Origin: Euryarchaeota archaeon
Lineage (GTDB): Archaea; Thermoplasmatota; SW-10-69-26; JACQPN01
Assembly: GCA_016207515.1 (NCBI GenBank)
Contig: JACQPN010000021.1
Location: forward strand, 124,001 to 188,000
DNA length: 64,000 nucleotides
Direction: 5' to 3'
Notes under the pieces: model-generated
What the model was told of the DNA's origin: nothing
The model's database searches: none
The model's input: the letters and a program-made list of their open reading frames with translations, nothing else
Shown here: positions 58,601-64,000 of the stretch, one piece after another
Layout of the letters: each line of letters begins with the position of its first letter
Numbering within the stretch: position 1 is the stretch's first letter
Program-made: the position numbers and the translations under genes

Positions 58601-60109
58601 ATGCGGATTGGGGCGACCCTCGTAGTGTTCATTCTTCTGGCCGGTTGCGTCACGCCCGCCCCGCGTAGCCCCGGTGATGCCGGGATAGGCGGTGACAACA
58701 CGCAAGCCGGCGCGGACGAGGCATCCGGGCAATCGCCTTCGAACCAACAGCAGTCGCAGAACACGCAAGTCCCGCCGAAGGCGGTGACCCTTTCGCAGCC
58801 GCCTGTGGCTTCCAACACGACCTCGGACCTCGTTTTCTCCGCGCCTATCCTCATCGACGACCTACGCGCCGGAGGCGAACCAGTCATCGCCCAAGCGCAC
58901 GACGGCTCCTTCGTGATCAGTTCGCACCCCGGTTGGACGCATTATCATCCATCCTCGGACCAAACGCATGCCGGCACCGAACTCGTTGAGCCGGCAAGCG
59001 CGCAGTCATACCTTTGGCGGTCGACCGATGGGGGAAGGAGCTGGACGCACATCGGCCTTCCCGGCACCGACGGGATGGGGCCGCGCGGTACTGCGCCCGG
59101 TGTCTCGGACCCGGAGTTCACGGTCCGCGCTGACGGCGTCATCTTCCACACGGACCTCGAAGGACTCGCGATGTCGTCGGTGTCCTGGAGCAAGGACAAC
59201 GGGGCGACGTGGACGGAAGGGAACCCGATAGCCGCCGGCGGCCCGAACGACCGTCAATGGCTTGCGAGCTTCGGCCCGTACGTCTACTTCACCGCGAATT
59301 ACTTCGTGGACCACCATATCCAACGTTCGACCGATGGGCTCATGTGGGAGCGGCTCGGGAACATCCCGCCATCCTGCTCGGACCTGATTTCCGCGTCCGA
59401 TGGCACGCTCATCGCCGCCTGCGGCTCCGGGATAGCCGTGAGCGAGGACGGTGGCTTCTCGTGGCAGCGGCGCCTCGTCCCGGAGGATGAATCCACGGGG
59501 GTCCTACGAGGTGGCGGCATCGCGGAACCGGGTCTTGACTCGTCCGGGAACGTTTGGGTCGCCTGGGAAGTAAACGAGACGTCGCTCTTCATCGCCGGGA
59601 CCCCCGACAAGGGCCTGAGCTGGCCCTGGATCCGCAACATCACGGGCTCCGTGAAGGCAGCGCTCGGCTCCGAAACTGTCAGAATGGTCTGGCCATGGAT
59701 CAGCGCGGGTTCCACCGGCCGAGTGGCCGTCACACTTTACGCAACACCCACCGCCGACCCGAGTGCAAGCGGCAGCATCGACCGGGAGTGGAGCGTCGTC
59801 ACAGTCGCCGCGTTGAGCGCGACGAGTCCTGCGATCCCGACGGCTTATGTGGTCAAGAAGGGCCACCACGTGGGGCCCATCTGCCAAAGCGGCACCGCGT
59901 GCCAAGTGTCAAGCGTCCAAGGCGACCCGAACAGCGACCGGCGTCTCGGCGACTTCTTCGAAACGACCATCGACCGGGAAGGCTTCCTCCACGTCGCGTA
60001 CGCCGACACGCACACGAAGGCGACGGACGTGATCAGCCACGTGGGGTACGTGAGGCAGACCGGTGGCCCCAGGTTCGTCGTGGACGGGTACGTTCCGACG
60101 CAAGGGTGA
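58601..60109 (+). CDS. Lipoprotein with BNR/Asp-box (sialidase-like) propeller
   Basis: 502 aa. Lipoprotein signal MRIGATLVVFILLAGC, then a Gln/Ser/Pro-rich linker to ~75. Four Asp-box repeats (SxDxGxxW) are clear: RSTDGGRSWTH, SKDNGATWTEG, RSTDGLMWERL and SEDGGFSWQRR, at about 145, 200, 245 and 290. Asp boxes mark a six-bladed propeller in sialidases, other glycosidases and binding proteins; I cannot find the sialidase Arg triad with confidence, so enzyme activity is not claimed. GCATTAGTAC centred 27 nt upstream gives a leaderless start. Confidence 0.75.
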   Translation: MRIGATLVVFILLAGCVTPAPRSPGDAGIGGDNTQAGADEASGQSPSNQQQSQNTQVPPKAVTLSQPPVASNTTSDLVFSAPILIDDLRAGGEPVIAQAHDGSFVISSHPGWTHYHPSSDQTHAGTELVEPASAQSYLWRSTDGGRSWTHIGLPGTDGMGPRGTAPGVSDPEFTVRADGVIFHTDLEGLAMSSVSWSKDNGATWTEGNPIAAGGPNDRQWLASFGPYVYFTANYFVDHHIQRSTDGLMWERLGNIPPSCSDLISASDGTLIAACGSGIAVSEDGGFSWQRRLVPEDESTGVLRGGGIAEPGLDSSGNVWVAWEVNETSLFIAGTPDKGLSWPWIRNITGSVKAALGSETVRMVWPWISAGSTGRVAVTLYATPTADPSASGSIDREWSVVTVAALSATSPAIPTAYVVKKGHHVGPICQSGTACQVSSVQGDPNSDRRLGDFFETTIDREGFLHVAYADTHTKATDVISHVGYVRQTGGPRFVVDGYVPTQG

Positions 60110-60132
60110 GGCCGCGGGCGATCCCCGTGGGA

Positions 60133-60549
60133 TCATCGCTTTTGGTCGAGCTTGAAGTGTTTTTCAAGTAGGTGTTCGGTCAAGAACGGCAACCTCCTCT
60201 CGCTCGCCCTCGACGGCTTCACCACTCTGACGCCGCCTTCCATGTCGACGCCCAACAGGCCGACTCCTGCCCGCTCCCACTTTCCCCTCTGCCTCATCGG
60301 TGCGAACGTGTTCTCAAGCGGCATCGCGACATAGGATTCGTGCGCCGCCGTCTGGTAGTGGGATGCTTGTGCGAGCGCTTCGCGCCAATCCGTGAGTTTG
60401 AGTTCGACCGCGAGAATGGTCGCGGCGCGCCCAAAGACGAGGTCGGCGTAGCGCCCGTTGATCTCCACCTCGTGGGCGACTTTCCAGCCGAGTCGCGCGT
60501 AGTGGGCGGCGACGGGGATCCGGAGGTTCTCCTCGAGTTCGTTGAACAC
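60133..60549 (-). CDS. Predicted PD-(D/E)XK nuclease-fold protein
   Basis: 138 aa. GRYADLVFGRAATILAVELK contains an Asp, then E-x-K after a hydrophobic strand, and TDWREALAQASHYQTAAHES follows: the core of the PD-(D/E)XK fold as seen in small restriction-like proteins. The C-terminal third is basic. It may cut or simply bind DNA. TATA-like GAAATTAACC is 26 nt upstream. Stands alone, without a methylase or helicase partner. Confidence 0.65.
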   Translation of the reverse strand: MFNELEENLRIPVAAHYARLGWKVAHEVEINGRYADLVFGRAATILAVELKLTDWREALAQASHYQTAAHESYVAMPLENTFAPMRQRGKWERAGVGLLGVDMEGGVRVVKPSRASERRLPFLTEHLLEKHFKLDQKR

Positions 60550-60732
60550 GGGGAAGCATCGTCCTTCTTCGGTTAATTTCGTTGCCTCGGGTGGCCAATA
60601 CTTTCGGGTGCGGCCCGCGTTGCGGGTCTGAGGGCCTATTCCGAGCCTCGTCTCGCGACGCCCAAAACCCTCGTTTGCCGCCGCGGGCCGGGAAAAGCGT
60701 TTTCATCGTGAAGCGACCATAACCCCTTCTGA

Positions 60733-61572
60733 ATGGCGCCCCCACAGCGACTCGTCTCGTTGACGCCGAGCAACACGGAGATACTGTGGGCCCTGGGGCT
60801 TCTCCCAAGAGTCGTAGGCGTCGACGACGATTCCGATTTCCCTCCCGAAGTCCGTAACATAGCGAAAGTGGGCCGCGACCTCCAGGTGGATATTGAACGC
60901 GTGAAGGCGCTCAAACCCGACCTTGTTGTGGCCTCGCTTTCCGTCCCCGGGATGGAAAAAGTCGTTGACAACGTGAAGGCAACGGGGCTCCCGCACATCA
61001 CCCTCGCTCCCACGAGCGTCGATGGCGTCTACCGAGACGTCTTGGAAGTGGGGCGCGCGACGGGAGTCGAGGAGCGCGCCGTAGCCCTCGTCGCCGACAT
61101 GAGATCCCGATTCGCTCGAGTCGAGGCCGCCAATGCGAGACTGGGCGCGAGGCCGAACGTCTACTGGGAGTGGTGGCCGCGCCCCCTGATCGTCCCCGGC
61201 GCCAAGAGCTGGATGACCGGGATGCTCGAAAGCGCCGGCGCCGTCAACATGTTCAAGGACATCGACCACGAGAGCCGTCCGGTCGAGGAAAAGCGTGTGC
61301 TCGAACGCGACCCGGATTACATAATGCTCTGCTGGTGCGGCGCGCTCCAAAGCCAGATGGCGATAGACAAGGTCAAGAACCGGCCAGGCTGGCAAGACCT
61401 CAAGGCAGTGCGCGAGGGACGCATCTACCTCATGGACGAGGGACTCTACGGGCGACCAGGACCCCGCATCGTCCAAGGACTGGAGCTCTTACAATCCATC
61501 TTGGCCGGCAAGACGCCGCCAGGCGACACGCAGAAGACCCCACTGGAACCGATCGGTATCGGGGGAAACTGA
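60733..61572 (+). CDS. Cobalamin-binding BtuF-like protein without signal peptide
   Basis: 279 aa with the helical-backbone metal-receptor fold of BtuF: RLVSLTPSNTEILWALGLLP, VGRDLQVDIERVKALKPDLV and NRPGWQDLKAVREGRIYLMD. No signal peptide or lipobox is present, and a TATA-like CGTTTTCATC centred near 60704 supports ATG 60733 as the true leaderless start. It may therefore bind cobamide inside the cell and hand it to the adenosyltransferase encoded immediately downstream. No BtuCD genes are in the window. An export signal lost by misassembly seems unlikely but is possible. Confidence 0.82.
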   Translation: MAPPQRLVSLTPSNTEILWALGLLPRVVGVDDDSDFPPEVRNIAKVGRDLQVDIERVKALKPDLVVASLSVPGMEKVVDNVKATGLPHITLAPTSVDGVYRDVLEVGRATGVEERAVALVADMRSRFARVEAANARLGARPNVYWEWWPRPLIVPGAKSWMTGMLESAGAVNMFKDIDHESRPVEEKRVLERDPDYIMLCWCGALQSQMAIDKVKNRPGWQDLKAVREGRIYLMDEGLYGRPGPRIVQGLELLQSILAGKTPPGDTQKTPLEPIGIGGN

Positions 61573-62115
61573 CTGTCGAAGATATCCACCGGGAGCGGCG
61601 ACAAGGGCGAGACAGGGCTTGCCACCGGCGCACGCGTGAGAAAGACCGACCTACGGATCGAGACCTACGGCACTGTCGATGAACTGAACGCCGCGATCGG
61701 GGTGGCCGCCTGCGAGGCGGAGGGACGCCTTCTCGTTGAATTGCGGCAATTACAAAGGGAACTCTTCATCCTAGGCGCAGACCTATCGACGCCGCAAGAT
61801 CACAAGATGATCCGCATCGAGGAGCGCCACGTCCTTCGCCTCGACTCGGAAAACGACCGCATCGAGGCAGCGCTCCCGCAGTTGAAGAGGTTCATCCTGC
61901 CCGGTGGGACGCGCATCGCCGCAGCGCTACACCACGCGAGGACCGTGTCGAGACGCGCGGAAAGGCTCGCGTGGGCACTTTTCGAACGCGAACCAGTGAA
62001 CGAGCACGCGTTGGTCTATTTGAACCGACTGTCGGACTACCTCTTCCTGCTCGCCAGGCGCGCGAACCTGGACGCGAAGGTCGCCGATGTGGAGATGGAG
62101 CACGAGAAACCCTGA
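61573..62115 (+). CDS. PduO-type cob(I)alamin adenosyltransferase
   Basis: 180 aa if started at CTG 61573, directly after the previous stop codon and 8 nt after a GGGGGA ribosome site. The conserved ATP-binding N-terminus KISTGSGDKGETGLATGARV (family T(K)TGDKGxTxL) requires this upstream region; the first standard start, GTG 61636, would remove it. Other blocks: RIETYGTVDELNAAIGVA, LPGGTRIAAALHHARTVSRR and AERLAWALFE, and LNRLSDYLFLLARR. Makes adenosylcobalamin from reduced cobalamin. Translationally coupled to the BtuF-like gene. Confidence 0.88.
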   Translation: MSKISTGSGDKGETGLATGARVRKTDLRIETYGTVDELNAAIGVAACEAEGRLLVELRQLQRELFILGADLSTPQDHKMIRIEERHVLRLDSENDRIEAALPQLKRFILPGGTRIAAALHHARTVSRRAERLAWALFEREPVNEHALVYLNRLSDYLFLLARRANLDAKVADVEMEHEKP

Positions 62116-62210
62116 GATTCTCCAGATGAAACGTTTCCTCTTGATTACTCTCGGCATAGCCAATTCTTAATAGGTATTGCCCTCAATCAGGAGTCCACCG
62201 AGGTAAGCAG

Positions 62211-63140
62211 TTGACCACACGCAATCTCGTCATCATCGGCTCCGGCCCCGCCGGCCTCACGGCGGCCATATACGCAGGCAGAGCAAACCTTGAACCACTT
62301 GTCGCCTGCGGCTCGACCGCCGGTGGCCAGCTCATGCTCACTACCGACGTGGAGAACTATCCGGGTTTTCCTGAAGGGATACTCGGGCCTGAGATGATGG
62401 ACAAGTTCCGAAAGCAGGCGGCGCGGTTCGGAGCCGAGTTCGTCGACGAAGACATCACAAAAGTCGACTTCTCGAAGAGGCCTTTCAAGTTGTGGCTCGG
62501 TGACAAGGAGATCCAATCCAAGTCGGTGATCATAGCGACTGGTGCATCTGCGATATGGCTTGGCATCGAGAGCGAGACGAAGCTCCGCGGTCACGGCGTC
62601 TCCTCGTGCGCTACGTGCGATGGTTTCTTCTTCAAGAACAAGGAGGTCGTCGTCGTCGGGGGCGGCGACACTGCGATGGAGGAGGCGAACTTCCTTTCAA
62701 GGATCTGCAGCAAGGTCACGGTCGTCCACCGGCGCCAGGAGTTCCGGGCGTCGAAGATCATGCTCGAACGGGCGCAGGCGAACAAGAAGATCGCGTGGGT
62801 GCTCGACTCCGTCGTCGAGGAGGTCGTGGGGAAGGACAAGGTGGAGGCGGTCCGCGTGAAGAACGTGAAGACCGGCAAGAAGACCGACGTCCCAAGCTCG
62901 GCCCTGTTCGTCGCCATCGGGCACACGCCGAACACGGACGTGTTCAAGGGCCAGATCGAGATGGACGACAAGGGTTACATCGTCGTGAAGAAGCACACCC
63001 TGACGAACGTCGACGGCGTCTTCTCCGCCGGGGACGTCGATGACCATCGTTACCGGCAAGCGGTCACGGCGGCCGGCGAGGGCTGTAAAGCGGCGATTGA
63101 TGCGGAAAGGTGGCTTGAGGCAAACGGTCACCACGGCTGA
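62211..63140 (+). CDS. trxB: Thioredoxin reductase
   Basis: 309 aa FAD/NAD(P)-linked disulfide reductase. FAD site VIIGSGPAGLTAAIYAGRAN, redox pair Cys-Ala-Thr-Cys in GVSSCATCDGFFF, NAD(P) site VVVVGGGDTAMEEANFL, and FSAGDVDDHRYRQAVTAAGE. The cofactor-specificity loop HRRQEFRAS has basic residues as in NADPH enzymes. TTG 62211 start, with GAGGT seven bases before it; TATA-like TTCTTAATAG at 62165. No thioredoxin gene in the window. Confidence 0.94.
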   Translation: MTTRNLVIIGSGPAGLTAAIYAGRANLEPLVACGSTAGGQLMLTTDVENYPGFPEGILGPEMMDKFRKQAARFGAEFVDEDITKVDFSKRPFKLWLGDKEIQSKSVIIATGASAIWLGIESETKLRGHGVSSCATCDGFFFKNKEVVVVGGGDTAMEEANFLSRICSKVTVVHRRQEFRASKIMLERAQANKKIAWVLDSVVEEVVGKDKVEAVRVKNVKTGKKTDVPSSALFVAIGHTPNTDVFKGQIEMDDKGYIVVKKHTLTNVDGVFSAGDVDDHRYRQAVTAAGEGCKAAIDAERWLEANGHHG

Positions 63141-63169
63141 AGCGTCAAGCGGCCTTTGCTGGACCTGCT

Positions 63170-63202
63170 CGAACCGCCGTTCGATCGAGACTCCACGGAG
63201 TC
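63170..63202. repeat. Two small palindromes downstream of trxB
   Basis: CGAAC-CGCC-GTTCG at 63170-63183 and GACTCC-AC-GGAGTC at 63189-63202, in the 141-nt gap between convergent genes. May end transcription; no T-run follows. Nothing else is seen in this gap. Confidence 0.4.
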
Positions 63203-63281
63203 GCTTCGTCTTCTGCCGCCTTTCGAAGGTCGATTCCCGGTATCCGCGGTTCCCAAGACTTCCGGTGACGGCATGCGGGGG

Positions 63282-64000
63282 CTACGAGGACGCCGCCCCG
63301 GGCGCGAACCGGTAGATGGCTCCGCCGTGGTCGACGACGTAGACCTCGCCCGCCTCGTCCTCGCCGAACGACGAGATGTTGTGGTCGGTGTCCATGAGCT
63401 CGGCTTGCTCCCAGACGGTGGCGTTTCGCTTCAACGTCCAGATCGTCCCCGAGCAGTAATCGGCGAAAAGGAAGACGCCGACGAGCGGTGTCGCCGTCTT
63501 TCCCCGGTAGACGTGGCCCGCCGTCACGGAGCACTCGGAGCCGCCATGCGCGTACTCCGCTACAGGAAAGACCGTTGCCGTCGGGAGGCCGATCTTGTAT
63601 TGGTGGTTTCCCTCGTACTGGTTCCAGCCGTAGTTCTCGCCGCCCTTGCTCGACGCGGGTTGGAAATCGATCTCCTCCCACGCGTTCTGCCCGACGTCGC
63701 CGATATAGAGGTCGCCATTTGCACGGTCGAACGTGAAACGCCATGGGTTTCGCAGGCCGTACGACCAGATCTCGTGCTTTGCCGCAAGGTCCGAGACGAA
63801 GGGGTTCGCGGGAGGGATCTTGTAACCGCCATCGCCCGAGACGTCGATGCGCAGCAGTTTACCAAGGAGTGTCCCGAGGCTTTGGCCGTTCCCGTGCGGG
63901 TCGCCCCCGGAGCCGCCGTCGCCGAGCCCGAAGTACAAGTACCCGTCGGGACCGAAGACGATGTTTCCCCCATTGTGGTTCGCGTAGGGCTGATCCACGG
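63282..64000 (-). CDS. PQQ-type sugar dehydrogenase (glucose/sorbosone dehydrogenase family), 5'-truncated
   Basis: The C-terminal ~239 residues are in the window; the start lies beyond 64000. Family motifs: PYANHNGGNIVFGPDGYLYF, GLGDGGSGGDP with calcium ligands, GKLLRIDV, WSYGLRNPWRFTFDRANGDL, IGDVGQNAWEEIDF and FADYCSGTIWTL. Six-bladed propeller, PQQ-dependent, usually exported, oxidising aldoses. Two Cys (SECSVTAG and ADYCSG) are typical of the family. Extends past the window edge, so signal peptide and full length cannot be judged. Confidence 0.88.
   Translation of the reverse strand, partial: VDQPYANHNGGNIVFGPDGYLYFGLGDGGSGGDPHGNGQSLGTLLGKLLRIDVSGDGGYKIPPANPFVSDLAAKHEIWSYGLRNPWRFTFDRANGDLYIGDVGQNAWEEIDFQPASSKGGENYGWNQYEGNHQYKIGLPTATVFPVAEYAHGGSECSVTAGHVYRGKTATPLVGVFLFADYCSGTIWTLKRNATVWEQAELMDTDHNISSFGEDEAGEVYVVDHGGAIYRFAPGAASS

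Overview
The window is about 64 kb of GC-rich archaeal DNA. Archaeal or eukaryote-type information genes (prolyl-tRNA synthetase with a C-terminal Cys cluster, ribosomal protein L37e, an Sm-like protein, SecE/Sec61-gamma), FtsZ, TATA-type promoters and a geranylgeranyl-type prenyl synthase point to a euryarchaeal lineage. An uncultured member of Thermoplasmatota is my best guess, but this is inference: there is no rRNA or other decisive taxonomic marker here. Many genes have a TATA-like box centred about 26-28 nt before the start codon, which suggests leaderless mRNAs. I used this spacing to choose several starts. Genes inside operons more often show Shine-Dalgarno sequences.

Layout. 1-14.9 kb is mostly housekeeping: partial mfnA, proS, a methyltransferase, a lipoprotein, membrane proteins, the lsm-rpl37e pair, a secreted heme-motif-like protein, a GT4 glycosyltransferase, a PAP2-type phosphatase, and divergent purC/tmk. 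14.9-19.5 kb is a tRNA-rich, hairpin-rich accessory zone: tRNA-Asn, an array of small hairpins with variable self-complementary stems and a shared loop, an orphan HicB-like protein, tRNA-Val, alternating direct and inverted copies of the tRNA-Val 3' end, a fic gene, and a second, decayed tRNA-Val copy in a ~148-bp direct repeat. 19.8-24.3 kb encodes secreted and lipid-anchored surface proteins. 24.4-34.7 kb holds TraB and M50 membrane proteins, fumarase, an MMPL exporter, the prenyl synthase, acylphosphatase, ftsZ and an aldo/keto reductase.

34.7-43.6 kb looks like a phospho-signalling locus. A winged-helix/FHA protein sits next to two very large membrane receptor kinases with extracytoplasmic Kelch propellers and cytoplasmic PknB-like kinase domains. 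This block lies between ftsZ and secE, which are close together in many euryarchaea. 45-51 kb carries a subtilisin-like protease, a glycine-rich secreted protein and a methyltransferase. 51.0-54.0 kb is a compact sulfur-transfer operon: cysteine synthase, a JAMM protease, and a ubiquitin-like/E1/rhodanese triple fusion. 54-64 kb has an aldehyde dehydrogenase/enoyl-CoA hydratase pair, tandem secreted paralogues, a BNR-repeat lipoprotein, a cobalamin pair (BtuF-like receptor and PduO adenosyltransferase), thioredoxin reductase and a truncated PQQ-type sugar dehydrogenase.

The most unusual parts are the tRNA-tail palindrome array with the hairpin family at 15-19.5 kb, the self-contained CysO-like/E1/rhodanese + JAMM + CysM operon, and the Kelch-kinase/FHA locus.
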